DNA of 64,000 nt from positions 558,001 to 622,000 of the forward strand of contig JADJEH010000001.1 in assembly GCA_016702305.1 (NCBI GenBank), given 5' to 3'. Source of the stretch: a bacterium (GTDB taxonomy: Bacteria; Electryoneota; RPQS01). Below the pieces are notes generated by a model. It was not told the origin of the DNA and ran no database searches. It saw nothing but the letters and a program-made list of their open reading frames with translations. The position numbers were made by a program, and so were the translations under genes. This document shows, one piece after another, positions 17,197 through 27,026 of this stretch; the first letter of the stretch is position 1; every line of letters begins with the position of its first letter.

Positions 17197-18097
17197 CGAA
17201 GCCTACAGGTATGATTTCGTTTTCGAGAAGAACGTCGAACTGTTCGAACACACGGCGGCGCACCGTGCGGATCAAGTCCGCAATTTCGGTTGCTGACGCG
17301 TGGCGGTCATTGATGAATATCCCCGCATGCTTCGCCGGGACGCGCGCCCCCCCGATGCGCAATTCCTTGCAGCCTGACGCTTCGATCAAGCGTCCCGCGA
17401 AATCTCCCGGCGGGCGTTTAAAAATCGAACCGGCACTGGGGAATTCAATCGGCTGTTTCTGCCGGCGCAGTTGCCAAACCCGACGCATCTCCGAAAAGAT
17501 CTGCGCAGAATCCCCGGTCGTCAGCTGATAGCGGCTGCTCAGTACAATCTTGTCGCGCAATTCCGGCGCACTCCGATAGCTGAAGTGAATATCGCGCTTC
17601 TGCAACGTGGTGATTTCCAGTTCGGGAGTGATGACACGCACGTCCATGAATGCATCGCAGATTTCACCGCCGTAAGCGCCGGCGTTCATCCAAAGTCCGC
17701 CGCCCACCGTGCCGGGAATCCCCGACAAGGGTTCTAATCCTGACAGTCCGTGCCGAGCCGCGATTGTTGTCATCAAGAGCAGTCGCGCCGCCGGGCCAGC
17801 CGTGACGATACTTCCATTCACCGACAACGCCGCCAATTCGCCGCATGCCCGAATCACGACGCCGCGAATGCCGCGGTCAGCGATCAGCAGGTTGGAGCCA
17901 AGACCGAGGTAGAAGTGCGGCAGGTCAAGCGCATTCAACGTACGCAGCAGTGCCAATAATTCCGCTTCCGTGCGCGGTTCGGCCAGAACTTCGGCGGGAC
18001 CACCCGCGCGAAAGGTCGTCAGCGGAGCAAGCGGAACCTGAAAGCGTAAAGAGCAAGGCGCACGCTGCGTGAGCTCGGTTAGAGCAACGGCCTTCAT
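17174..18097 (-). CDS. murB: UDP-N-acetylenolpyruvoylglucosamine reductase MurB
   Basis: 307 residues. FAD-binding type-4 fold with 'GLGSNLLIADRGIRG' and 'GIPGTVGGGLWMNAGAYGG'. The substrate-proton donor Ser is in 'AGSIFKRP' and a C-terminal Glu in 'LLENEI'. It reduces the enolpyruvyl group to make UDP-MurNAc in the cytoplasm. It starts 4 bases inside the end of murC (ATGA) and overlaps ftsQ at its end. Confidence 0.95.
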   Translation of the reverse strand: MKAVALTELTQRAPCSLRFQVPLAPLTTFRAGGPAEVLAEPRTEAELLALLRTLNALDLPHFYLGLGSNLLIADRGIRGVVIRACGELAALSVNGSIVTAGPAARLLLMTTIAARHGLSGLEPLSGIPGTVGGGLWMNAGAYGGEICDAFMDVRVITPELEITTLQKRDIHFSYRSAPELRDKIVLSSRYQLTTGDSAQIFSEMRRVWQLRRQKQPIEFPSAGSIFKRPPGDFAGRLIEASGCKELRIGGARVPAKHAGIFINDRHASATEIADLIRTVRRRVFEQFDVLLENEIIPVGFDGDPFAV

Positions 18098-19482
18098 GCG
18101 TGGGTCGGCAAAATGCCTTGAATAATTCCGGAGATCGAGCCCGCGCCCATCGCGATCAAGACGTCATTAGGGCGCAACTCAGCGGCAATCTGATCGCCGC
18201 AACGTTCAGCGCTGATCAAGACAACGTCTTTGCCCGCAAGTCGTAGCGGCGCCGCGACGAGTTCACTTGTCACATTCGGAAGCGGCCGTTCGCGCGATGG
18301 ATAGATGTCAAGCAGCAAGATACGATCGGCAATTGACAGCGAATCCGCGAATTCACTGGCAAAATCCCGCGTGCGCGTGAACAAGTGCGGTTGAAATGCC
18401 GCGACCAATCGGCGATCCGGCCAACTGCGGCGGGCCGTTTCCAGCGTCACGCGCACTTCGGTCGGATGGTGCGCGTAGTCATCGAAGATCAGCGCGTCGT
18501 TCAGTTCGCCCTTGAACTCAAAGCGGCGATGAACTCCAGTGAACTCCCGCAATCCACTCTGAATCCGCGGCACCGGAAGGCCCGTTTCGAGCGCAATCGC
18601 CACGGCGGCCGTAGCGTTCAACACGTTGTGCGCGCCCGGCACTTGTAATTCGATGCGAATGCGTTCGCGGTCCAACGTGACCACTTCAAATGCTGATGTC
18701 AGCCCGGCATACTCTTCGGAAACGATTCGAAAATCCGCCGATTCCGCGCGACCATACGTCAATAGCGGGCGCTTGATGCGAGGCAGAACTTCAAGCGTGT
18801 GCGGATCGTCGGCGCAGGCCACGACTAATCCGTAGAACGGAACCTTGTTAGCGAATTCGACGAACGCGTCTTTGATGCTCTCCAAATCGAGATACGTATC
18901 GAGGTGCTCGGCCTCAATCGTCGTGATGACGGCCAGCGTGGGGGAGAGCCGCAAGAATGACCGGTCAAACTCATCGGCTTCCGCCACAAGGAACTCACCT
19001 GTGCCCGTTGCCGCTCCCGTGCCCAACGCGCGAACCTTGCCGCCGACGATCACGGTGGGGGCAAGTCCCGCATGCGCGAATAACTGACCGATCATGGATG
19101 TTGTGGTCGTCTTCCCGTGCGTGCCGCTAATCGCGATGCCGCGCTTCAAACGCATCAATTCGCCGAGCATTTCACTGCGGGGGATCGTCGGTATCCGGTT
19201 CTCGCGTGCATAGCGAACTTCAGCATTCTCGGGGCGTACTGCTGATGAGAACACGACGACGTCGGCGCCCGCCGCTTGTTCCGCGTTGTGTTCATAGCAA
19301 ACGCGAACGCCCATGGACTCCAAACGTTCCGTCACGTCGCTGTGCTGCAAATCAGAGCCGCTGACCTCAAAACCCATGCTCACGAGCACTTCGGCGATAC
19401 CGCACATGCCCGCTCCGCCGATCCCGACCATGTGGATCCGGCGTACGTGGCGAAATGTCGTAAGTGAGGGCGAAGTATTCAA
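18094..19482 (-). CDS. murC: UDP-N-acetylmuramate-L-alanine ligase MurC
   Basis: 462 residues with the Mur ligase three-domain order: N-terminal Rossmann fold ('HMVGIGGAGMCGIAEVL'), central ATPase with P-loop 'GTHGKTTTTSMIG' and 'EADEFDRSFL', and a C-terminal domain with 'DDYAHHPTEV'. It adds L-Ala to UDP-MurNAc. The gene overlaps both murG and murB by 4 bases. Confidence 0.96.
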   Translation of the reverse strand: MNTSPSLTTFRHVRRIHMVGIGGAGMCGIAEVLVSMGFEVSGSDLQHSDVTERLESMGVRVCYEHNAEQAAGADVVVFSSAVRPENAEVRYARENRIPTIPRSEMLGELMRLKRGIAISGTHGKTTTTSMIGQLFAHAGLAPTVIVGGKVRALGTGAATGTGEFLVAEADEFDRSFLRLSPTLAVITTIEAEHLDTYLDLESIKDAFVEFANKVPFYGLVVACADDPHTLEVLPRIKRPLLTYGRAESADFRIVSEEYAGLTSAFEVVTLDRERIRIELQVPGAHNVLNATAAVAIALETGLPVPRIQSGLREFTGVHRRFEFKGELNDALIFDDYAHHPTEVRVTLETARRSWPDRRLVAAFQPHLFTRTRDFASEFADSLSIADRILLLDIYPSRERPLPNVTSELVAAPLRLAGKDVVLISAERCGDQIAAELRPNDVLIAMGAGSISGIIQGILPTHA

Positions 19483-20558
19483 TGTTGGGTCAGAATATAT
19501 TGAGCGATATCGTGCGCGGCCCGCGGTTTGGCGATGGATCGCATCGCATCGGACATCGCATGGCGTGTGTCAGAATCCGCCAGAAGTTTCGCAACAGCCT
19601 GAAAGAGACTCGCACCGGTAAGCTCGGCGTCTTCAATCACGCGCACGGCGCCGATCTTCGCAAGCGCGGCTGCATTGGCGCGTTGATGGTCGTGTGCGGC
19701 ATGCGGGAATGGAATGAGGATTGCCGGAAGACCGTACAGTGGAAGCTCGGAAAGGGTCATAGCGCCGGCGCGGCAGACCACGATGTCCGCGTCCGCATAG
19801 TGCACGTGTATGTCGTCAAAGAACGGCGCGCAGACGAGTCTCTGCTGAGCTGTCAACTCTGAAACGGCGGCTGGATCAACGGTCGCCGGAAGGCCGGTCT
19901 TTCCGTATTGCCAAGCCAGTCGTGTGACGCCGCAAAGTTCGGCAAGGCTGCCAGCCACGGCATTATTAATGGACTTGGCGCCCAATGATCCGCCTGTCAC
20001 GAATGTGCGCGGTGTACTCGAACTAACCTTGCTCGACACGCTCGCCTGTTCCACAATTGCATTGCGAAGTGGATTCCCAGTGAGCATCGTGCGAGCGCCG
20101 GAAAGATAACCCTTCGCGTCCGGATAGGCCAGAAACACCGCCCGTGCGTGTCGAGCGAACTTGCGAGTGGTCAGGCCGGGGAAGGAATTCTGTTCTTGAA
20201 TTAGAAATGGAATCCCCAGCAAACGTGCGGCTAACAAAACAGGAGCCATCACGAATCCGCCCGTGCCGACAACCACATCGGGCTTCAAAGAACGCAAAGC
20301 GCTTAGCGACTGCAAAACTCCCAGCCCGGCGCGCGCCAATCCTGACAAGCGGTTGAGAGAACTTTTTCCGACGATGCCCCCGGCCGCAATGTGGTGCAAC
20401 TTTTCGCCTGCTTGCGGCACTAATCTCGATTCTATACCTTCCGCAGTGCCTAAATAGTGCAAATCAACGGCGTGATCCGCGGCGCGCAGCGCTTCGCCGA
20501 TGGCGAGCGCCGGAAACACGTGTCCGCCTGTTCCGCCGCCGCACAACACAATGCGCAT
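19479..20558 (-). CDS. murG: UDP-GlcNAc transferase MurG (lipid II synthase)
   Basis: 359 residues, GT28 fold. The N-terminal 'CGGGTGGHVFPALAI' and the inter-domain 'FVTGGSLGAKSINNAV' are characteristic; the UDP-binding region includes 'VVCRAGAMTLSEL'. It converts lipid I to lipid II at the inner face of the membrane. It begins one base after the ftsW stop and overlaps murC by 4 bases. Confidence 0.96.
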   Translation of the reverse strand: MRIVLCGGGTGGHVFPALAIGEALRAADHAVDLHYLGTAEGIESRLVPQAGEKLHHIAAGGIVGKSSLNRLSGLARAGLGVLQSLSALRSLKPDVVVGTGGFVMAPVLLAARLLGIPFLIQEQNSFPGLTTRKFARHARAVFLAYPDAKGYLSGARTMLTGNPLRNAIVEQASVSSKVSSSTPRTFVTGGSLGAKSINNAVAGSLAELCGVTRLAWQYGKTGLPATVDPAAVSELTAQQRLVCAPFFDDIHVHYADADIVVCRAGAMTLSELPLYGLPAILIPFPHAAHDHQRANAAALAKIGAVRVIEDAELTGASLFQAVAKLLADSDTRHAMSDAMRSIAKPRAAHDIAQYILTQH

Positions 20559-20559
20559 G

Positions 20560-21735
20560 TCAGAAACTCAGCGTGCGCACGGAGCCTTGCCACTTCGTGG
20601 ACGTGTTCTGTTGCTTGGCAATATTGAGAAGAATACCGACCGCCGCCAGTGACATCACGATTGATGTTCCACCGTAACTCACGAACGGAAGCGGCTGACC
20701 CGTGGCGGGCAAGAGCGCCAGATTCACACCAATGTTAATGACGGTCGAGCAGGCCAAGGCAACGGTGATGCCGGCCGCGAGGTAGTACGAAAATTGGTCC
20801 TGTGCGCGCAACGCGACTTTCCAGCCGCGCGCGATCAGCACAAGAAACGCGGAGAGCAGCAGCAGAGCCCCGATCAGCCCGCTTTCTTCACCGACGATGC
20901 TGAATATTGAGTCGTTGTACGGTTCGGGCAGGTAGTAGTGCTTCTGCGTAGATTGTCCGAGCCCCAATCCAAATATGCCGCCTTGGCCGATGGCAATGAG
21001 CGCTTGGCGCACGTGGTAGCTCGTATTCATCGGATTTGAGATTCCCGAAATGAAGGACGCGATCCGCTCAACCATGTAGGGTTTCACGAGCAGAATGCCC
21101 CCGACGCCCAGCGCTCCGATAGGGGCCAGCAGCAGCAGTTTCCGCCACTCCAGGCCGTGCATCATCAGCATCGTGCCAACAGTACCCGCGATCAAGATGA
21201 CCATGGACAAGTTGGGCTCGATGATAATTAACCCGAGTGTCAACGCCACGATGATAAGCAGGGCATTGAATTTCCGCTTGCGCTCAACCGGAAAGGAAGA
21301 CTCATCTATTTCGGAAAGGCGCTTCGCAACGTAAATGATCAGCGAGTATTTTGCGATCTCGGCAGGCTGGATACTCAACCCGAACACTTCGATCCAACGC
21401 TTGGCGGTAGTGCCGGGCAGTTTCGGCAACAGAAGCACAAGGACGAGTGCGGCTAACGCGGCGATTAATGCGCCGCGCGCAATGCGTTCCAGAAATTGGT
21501 ATCGAATGTGGTAGAATAATGTCAATGCCGCGAAGCCGGCCAAGAGACGCTGCAAATGATTCGTCAAGAACGTCATCGAGCTGCCGCCAGCGCCCTGCCA
21601 GGAGTGTACGGCGGACGACGTGTACACGAAGACCACGCCTGCAATGCACAGCAACACTACTGATCCTACGAGGAAATAGTCCAACGCGGATTTCGTCTGG
21701 CCGAGCGGCGAGTATAGGGTGGTTTTCGGGTTCAC
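20560..21735 (-). CDS. ftsW: SEDS peptidoglycan polymerase FtsW
   Basis: 391 residues with about ten membrane helices. SEDS-family motifs are 'KRWIEVFGLSIQPAEIAK', 'NPMNTSYHVRQALIAIGQGG' and 'LPFVSYGGTS'. It is the septal glycosyltransferase that works with FtsI. The start overlaps the murD stop (ATGA), the usual murD-ftsW-murG order. Confidence 0.95.
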   Translation of the reverse strand: MNPKTTLYSPLGQTKSALDYFLVGSVVLLCIAGVVFVYTSSAVHSWQGAGGSSMTFLTNHLQRLLAGFAALTLFYHIRYQFLERIARGALIAALAALVLVLLLPKLPGTTAKRWIEVFGLSIQPAEIAKYSLIIYVAKRLSEIDESSFPVERKRKFNALLIIVALTLGLIIIEPNLSMVILIAGTVGTMLMMHGLEWRKLLLLAPIGALGVGGILLVKPYMVERIASFISGISNPMNTSYHVRQALIAIGQGGIFGLGLGQSTQKHYYLPEPYNDSIFSIVGEESGLIGALLLLSAFLVLIARGWKVALRAQDQFSYYLAAGITVALACSTVINIGVNLALLPATGQPLPFVSYGGTSIVMSLAAVGILLNIAKQQNTSTKWQGSVRTLSF

Positions 21736-23075
21736 GTTATGTTCCGCACAAGGGATTTGAACACTGTGCCGCGCTCTTCAAAATTGTTAAATTGATCGTA
21801 GGATGCGCAGCCGGGCGAGAGGAGAATCGCATCAGCGTCAGCGAATCCACAAGCGGTTGTTAACGCAGACGACAAATCATCGCAATATATGATACGGTCG
21901 TCTACAGGTACTTCCTGTCGGACCTTGGCGGTTGCTTCGCCGAACACGATGAGATGCGCCAACTTGTTGCCGAGCAGTTTTCCCAGCGGCGCAAAACTCT
22001 CGAGTTTCGGTTGTCCGCCGAAGAGTAGTGTTATCTTGCCAGCGACCGCCGCGATTGCAGTCATTGTTGCCGTTAGATTCGTACTCTTGGAGTCGTTGTA
22101 GAAGCGGATGCCCCGCAGTTCGCGGACGAACTCAATCCGATGCTCGACCGGCGTGGCGAGTATCAATGCGCTGCGAATGGCGTCAAGCGGTGCGTCCGCA
22201 TGAAAGGCCGCCGCTGCTGCCGCCGCTGCATTGAGCAAATTGTGTTGACCTGTCAGATGCCATTCGTCCGCGTGCAGAAGTTGATGCGCGCTCGAGCCGT
22301 CAATCATAAAAACTGCATCATCCACAACCTGCCAGTCGGCATTGACTCCGGTGCCAAATTCCACTCGCCGCGATTTCAACGACGCCGCATGCTGCATCAG
22401 GAAAGCATCGTCACCGTTCAGAACGACGATGTCATTGGCTGTCTGCCGCCTGGCGAGTTTCAATTTGAGCAGACCATAGGTCGTCAAATCGCCGTGACGG
22501 TCCAGGTGATTTTCAAGTACGTTCAGCAAAACGGCGATCGTAGGACGGGCACTGTGCGTAAATTCCATTTGGAAACTGGACACTTCGACGACAAAAATGT
22601 CAACGTCGCGTGCCGGCAGCAGTTCACTCCAAGCCGTTCCAATATTGCCTACCGATTGCGCGCGAAGTCCTGCCGCGCGCAGCATCTCCGTAAGAAGAGT
22701 CACCGTCGTGGTCTTACCGTTGCTGCCGGTGACGGCAATCCAGCGGCCGTCGTAGCAACGCGACGAAAGCTCGAACTCCGACCAGATTTCTGTGCCGCGA
22801 CTGGACCACGCCGCCAGCCACTCGTCCCGCAACACCGCGCCGGGGGAGACCACGACGATATCGAATCGTTCCGTCGTCAGCCGTGCATGTCCGCCGAATT
22901 CAAGTTGAATTCCGTCCGCTCGCAACGAACGCGGTGTGTCGCCCAACTCTGCTTCTGTCTTGCGCTCCGAAATCAGGGCAGTCCCGCCGAGCCGATGGAT
23001 AAGTCTCGCTGCACTGATTCCACTGCGTTTTATTCTCAACACTCCGACCCGCTGACCCGTCAAGTCAAGTGCCAT
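21732..23075 (-). CDS. murD: UDP-MurNAc-L-Ala-D-glutamate ligase MurD
   Basis: 447 residues. Central P-loop 'VTGSNGKTTTVTLL', 'NVLENHLDRHG' and the C-terminal 'FYNDSKSTNLTATM' identify MurD among the Mur ligases. It adds D-Glu to UDP-MurNAc-L-Ala. An Ala-rich run (about eight residues) precedes the C-terminal domain. It is coupled to mraY by a one-base overlap. Confidence 0.95.
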   Translation of the reverse strand: MALDLTGQRVGVLRIKRSGISAARLIHRLGGTALISERKTEAELGDTPRSLRADGIQLEFGGHARLTTERFDIVVVSPGAVLRDEWLAAWSSRGTEIWSEFELSSRCYDGRWIAVTGSNGKTTTVTLLTEMLRAAGLRAQSVGNIGTAWSELLPARDVDIFVVEVSSFQMEFTHSARPTIAVLLNVLENHLDRHGDLTTYGLLKLKLARRQTANDIVVLNGDDAFLMQHAASLKSRRVEFGTGVNADWQVVDDAVFMIDGSSAHQLLHADEWHLTGQHNLLNAAAAAAAAFHADAPLDAIRSALILATPVEHRIEFVRELRGIRFYNDSKSTNLTATMTAIAAVAGKITLLFGGQPKLESFAPLGKLLGNKLAHLIVFGEATAKVRQEVPVDDRIIYCDDLSSALTTACGFADADAILLSPGCASYDQFNNFEERGTVFKSLVRNIT

Positions 23076-24193
23076 TAGCGCACCTTGAACATGGTCAGGC
23101 TGATCAAGACCAGCAGCACCTGTACGATCCAGAAGCGCACGACAACCTTGGTTTCGTGCAATCCCAATTGCTCGTAGTGGTGATGCAGTGGCGCCATGCG
23201 AAATATCCGTCGTCCCTGGCCGAACTTTCGCTTGGTGTACTTAAAGTAGCCGCGTTGAAGCATCACGCTCATCGCCTCGGCCACGAATATCCCGCCGATA
23301 ACGACGAGAAAAAACTCCTTCTTCAGCAGTACGGCCATCGTACCCAGTGCCGCGCCCAGCGCGAGCGCGCCGGTGTCGCCCATGAAGACCTGCGCCGGGT
23401 AGCTGTTGAACCACAGAAATCCCAGACCCGCGCCGAGTAATGCCGAACAAAATATCGTCAATTCCCCGGCGCCATCCAGATAGATGATATTCAGATAGCT
23501 TGAAAACTTGACGTTGCCGGTGACGTAACTGATAACTGCGAAGGCCGCCGCAGCAATCGAAGTTACACCAATCGCCAGTCCATCCAATCCGTCCGTCAAA
23601 TTCACGCCATTCGAAGAACCCGTTATCACCACCATGACGACGAGTGCATAGGCCCAGCCGAAGTCAAACATCACCTGCTTGACAAATGGCACGGTGGTCT
23701 GCGTGACCGAGTGGTGGAAGTTCTGACCGAAGAGGTGTGAGTAGTTCAACAGGAAGATGCCGACCAGCATGCCCAAACCGATCTGGGCAACGAGCTTCTG
23801 GCGCGCGACCAAACCGGCTTTCTTCTTCTTGACGGCCTTCAGATAATCGTCAAAGAACCCGATGGCCCCCATCCATAAGAACGAAATAAGCGTTAGCAGA
23901 ACATAAAAGTTCGTCAGATTCGCCAGCAGCAGCGTGGGGATGGACACCGCCGCCAGAATCATCAAGCCGCCCATGGTCGGCGTGCCCGCCTTGACGAGAT
24001 GCGTCTGTGGACCGTCGGTGCGTATCTCCTCGCCGATCTGATGCGCCTTCAGCCTGCGAATCAGCCACGGACCAATTAGAAATGAGATTAACAATCCCAG
24101 CACCGCCGCCAGCGCGGAGCGAAAAGTCAGATAGCGAAACAGATTCGCTCCGATGATTTCGTCCCGCAATGGTACCAGCAGGTGATATAGCAT
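23075..24193 (-). CDS. mraY: Phospho-N-acetylmuramoyl-pentapeptide transferase MraY
   Basis: 372 residues, about ten membrane helices. Catalytic/metal motifs: 'GFFDDYLK' , 'NGVNLTDGLDGLA' and the conserved His cluster 'APLHHHYEQLG'. It makes lipid I from UDP-MurNAc-pentapeptide and undecaprenyl phosphate. One-base TAATG-type junctions join it to murF and murD. Confidence 0.96.
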   Translation of the reverse strand: MLYHLLVPLRDEIIGANLFRYLTFRSALAAVLGLLISFLIGPWLIRRLKAHQIGEEIRTDGPQTHLVKAGTPTMGGLMILAAVSIPTLLLANLTNFYVLLTLISFLWMGAIGFFDDYLKAVKKKKAGLVARQKLVAQIGLGMLVGIFLLNYSHLFGQNFHHSVTQTTVPFVKQVMFDFGWAYALVVMVVITGSSNGVNLTDGLDGLAIGVTSIAAAAFAVISYVTGNVKFSSYLNIIYLDGAGELTIFCSALLGAGLGFLWFNSYPAQVFMGDTGALALGAALGTMAVLLKKEFFLVVIGGIFVAEAMSVMLQRGYFKYTKRKFGQGRRIFRMAPLHHHYEQLGLHETKVVVRFWIVQVLLVLISLTMFKVR

Positions 24194-25563
24194 TAGCTGA
24201 ACTGCTCTTCGAGCTTTTGAACGACCTTGTCGAGCGCCATGCCGCGCGATGCTTTGACCAGCACAAGATCATGCGGCCGCACAAGCTGTGCAAGCACCGG
24301 CAGCGCCTGATTGACTGAAGGATAGATGCACATTTGCGTTCGCGAAATACTCGAGGCCGCCACGTGCGAAAACTGCGGACCAATTAGCACGGCGATTGCC
24401 ACGCCAGCGCTTTCTAATTCATTGACGACATCACGATGCGCCGCGTCCGCCATATCGCCCAGCTCCAGCATATCGCCGAGAATTGCAATCTTGCGCGGAC
24501 TCTGGCGAAGCGAAAGAGTCTCCAATGCCGACCGCATGCTGGCCGGATTAGCGTTGTACGAATCATCAATGATCGTCACATCGCCCGCCTGCCGCACGCT
24601 GACCCGGCCGCGCGTCGGCGCCGCATGCGCCAAATATCCCGCCGCTGTGCGCGGGTTTCGTCCGTGGTGTAATGCGACTGTCATTGCGGCCAGCGCGGCT
24701 TGAGCGGCCGGGCGACCGGGTACGGCCAGTTCGACATGGACGCCGCGCACCACAAATCGCGCCCGCGCTTCGGCATCAAACTCCAACTGCTCGCCTTCGA
24801 CATACTCGCTCTCCCAGTCATTGGTTCTTGGAGAAAATCCGTAGCCGATCTTATCTCGACAGTGAGTCGCCGCGCGCACACAGCGCGCATCCGCCAATGG
24901 AACGTAGGCCGTCCCGTGTTCCGCGATGTAATCGTAAAGTTCCCCTTTGCCGCGCATCACTCCGTCGAGCGATCCAAACGTCTCCACATGCGCCGCGGCG
25001 ATTGTCGTGACCATGCCTGAATTCGGCTGGGCAATCGAGCACAGGTGCGCAATGTCGCCAATGCGCGCGGCGCCCATCTCGCAGATCAGCGCCGCCGCTT
25101 CGATCGGTGTGCGCAGAAGAGTTAGAGGTACACCGATCTCGTTATTGAAGTTGCCTGTGGTGGCGCTGACATCGTCCGCGCCGCCGAGTGCCGCGAAGAT
25201 GAAGTCCTTCGTCGTCGTCTTCCCGACGGAGCCGGTCAAGCCAACCACGGTTCCGCGCAGTTCGTTTCGCCATGCGCGCGCCGCCGCGGTCAAGGCGTCC
25301 GTCGGGTCAGAAACGTGCACGAGTCGTGCGTCCAGTTCTGATACTCCCGTCGAGAAGCCGTTTGCGACTACCGCTGCCGCCGCGCCCGCGTGCAGAGCTG
25401 CTGCCACAAACTCGTGACCGTCACGAGTTCCACGCAACACCCAAAACGTCTCACCGGCCTTCAAAGAGCGACTGTCAATCGAAACCACCATCGGATGCTC
25501 TGCCAAAAGCGTCGCGCGTGTACCCAGGGTCCGCGCGAGCCAACCAATCGTCGGCAGCGTCAT
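24193..25563 (-). CDS. murF: UDP-MurNAc-tripeptide-D-Ala-D-Ala ligase MurF
   Basis: 456 residues. P-loop 'GLTGSVGKTTTKDF', then 'MGAARIGDIAHLCSIAQP' and 'IIDDSYNANPASM', which are MurF signatures. The start at 25563 gives the usual ATGA overlap with murE; an upstream in-frame start at 25590 would lie inside murE. It completes the cytoplasmic pentapeptide. Confidence 0.94.
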   Translation of the reverse strand: MTLPTIGWLARTLGTRATLLAEHPMVVSIDSRSLKAGETFWVLRGTRDGHEFVAAALHAGAAAAVVANGFSTGVSELDARLVHVSDPTDALTAAARAWRNELRGTVVGLTGSVGKTTTKDFIFAALGGADDVSATTGNFNNEIGVPLTLLRTPIEAAALICEMGAARIGDIAHLCSIAQPNSGMVTTIAAAHVETFGSLDGVMRGKGELYDYIAEHGTAYVPLADARCVRAATHCRDKIGYGFSPRTNDWESEYVEGEQLEFDAEARARFVVRGVHVELAVPGRPAAQAALAAMTVALHHGRNPRTAAGYLAHAAPTRGRVSVRQAGDVTIIDDSYNANPASMRSALETLSLRQSPRKIAILGDMLELGDMADAAHRDVVNELESAGVAIAVLIGPQFSHVAASSISRTQMCIYPSVNQALPVLAQLVRPHDLVLVKASRGMALDKVVQKLEEQFS

Positions 25564-27026
25564 GCCTCGTAGCCGTGACTGAGGAGCCATTCACGCGCCA
25601 CGGTCGCGTCGTCAAACGGATACTTCACGCCCTGTATTTCCTGGTACGTTTCATGCCCTTTGCCGGCAATCACCACAACGTCGCCGGACTGAGCAGCCGA
25701 CAGCGCTGCGTGAATCGAAGCTCTGCGATCCGGATCAACGTGCGCCTGTTGCCGATCGCGCAGACCAGCCTGCATTTCCGCAAGAATCATCTCGGGCACT
25801 TCCGTGCGCGGATTGTCGGAAGTAAGATAGACTTGGTCGCTCCACTGCTCAGCGGTCGCCGCCATGATCGGACGTTTACCGCGGTCACGGTCACCGCCGG
25901 CCCCGACCACGCAAAGAAGTTTACCGCCTGTCAACTCGCGCAACGTCGAGAGAATCTTCTCCAATGCGTCAGGAGTGTGCGCGTAATCTACAAGCACCGA
26001 AAATGGTGCGGAAGACGTGACGACCTCAGCCCGGCCGCGCACGGGGTTCACGTGCGGCATGGCACGCACCGCGTCCACGGTCTCAATACCCAGCGCATGT
26101 GCCGCCGCCAATATCGCCAGCGTATTGTAGACGTTAAACTGGCCTACCAACTTCGTCGCGACCCGGAACGCGCCGTCCGGAGATACGAGCAAGAACTGCG
26201 TCCCACTCGCGGTTAGTGTGACCTCCGTCGCCTGGAAGTCGCTCACGGTAGATATGCCGTATGTCAAAGTATGCCGCGCAGTATGGCGAAAAAAGTGCTG
26301 CGCTTCCGCATCGTCGGCATTGATAACGGCTTGGCCGCGCAGACGGCTCGATTCAAAGAGCATTAGCTTTGCGGAACGGTAGTCATCCCACGTTCCATGA
26401 AAGTCAAGATGGTCGCGGGACAAATTCGTGAAGACCGCGACGTCAAACTGCAACTCGTCGAGCCGATGCATCACAAGGCCGATGGACGTGGCCTCCATGG
26501 CCACATGCGTCGCGCCCCGGGCGTGCATTTCGCCAAACGCCGCGGCCAACTCAGGCGCTTCGGCGGTCGTGCGATCACTATCAAAGCGATAGTCTCCAAA
26601 GAACATGCCCAGCGTACCGCAGACTCCGGTCGGCTTTCCGCACAGCGTCAGCAGTTGCGCAAGCGCCGCGGTCACCGTGGTCTTGCCATTGGTGCCGGTC
26701 ACGCCAACGAGCTTCATCTGATGGTTGGGATAACCCGCCGTGAACCAGGCCGCGCCGGCAAGTGCCGCGCGCGTGCTGGGTACGCGAATCACCGGCCTGT
26801 TGCTGACAACCGCTACGTCCGTATCACAGATCACCGCGCATGCGCTGTGCTGAAACGCAGATTCAATGTACTTGCCGCCGTCGTCCTTGTGCCCGCTGAT
26901 CGCGACGAACACATCTCCTGCTGTCACATGCCGCGAGTCATAGACGACGCTCGCGTAAGATTCACTTCCCGCCGCATTCTGCAAAGTGCCGCCGACGGCG
27001 CGCGCCAACTCAGCGAGAGACGGCAT
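25560..27026 (-). CDS. murE: UDP-MurNAc-tripeptide synthetase MurE (meso-DAP adding)
   Basis: 488 residues. P-loop 'GVTGTNGKTTVTAAL', carbamylated-Lys region around 'TSIGLVMHRLDELQFDVAVF', and the amino-acid-selecting motif 'TSDNPRTE'. The DNPR form is associated with meso-diaminopimelate rather than lysine. The ATG at 27026 has GGAG upstream; a TTG three codons earlier is in frame but less likely. It overlaps ftsI by 17 bases. Confidence 0.95.
   Translation of the reverse strand: MPSLAELARAVGGTLQNAAGSESYASVVYDSRHVTAGDVFVAISGHKDDGGKYIESAFQHSACAVICDTDVAVVSNRPVIRVPSTRAALAGAAWFTAGYPNHQMKLVGVTGTNGKTTVTAALAQLLTLCGKPTGVCGTLGMFFGDYRFDSDRTTAEAPELAAAFGEMHARGATHVAMEATSIGLVMHRLDELQFDVAVFTNLSRDHLDFHGTWDDYRSAKLMLFESSRLRGQAVINADDAEAQHFFRHTARHTLTYGISTVSDFQATEVTLTASGTQFLLVSPDGAFRVATKLVGQFNVYNTLAILAAAHALGIETVDAVRAMPHVNPVRGRAEVVTSSAPFSVLVDYAHTPDALEKILSTLRELTGGKLLCVVGAGGDRDRGKRPIMAATAEQWSDQVYLTSDNPRTEVPEMILAEMQAGLRDRQQAHVDPDRRASIHAALSAAQSGDVVVIAGKGHETYQEIQGVKYPFDDATVAREWLLSHGYEA

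Noticed and set aside
22140..23078. 312-codon open frame antisense to murD
   Set aside because: Cys/Arg/His-rich shadow of a conserved ligase gene.
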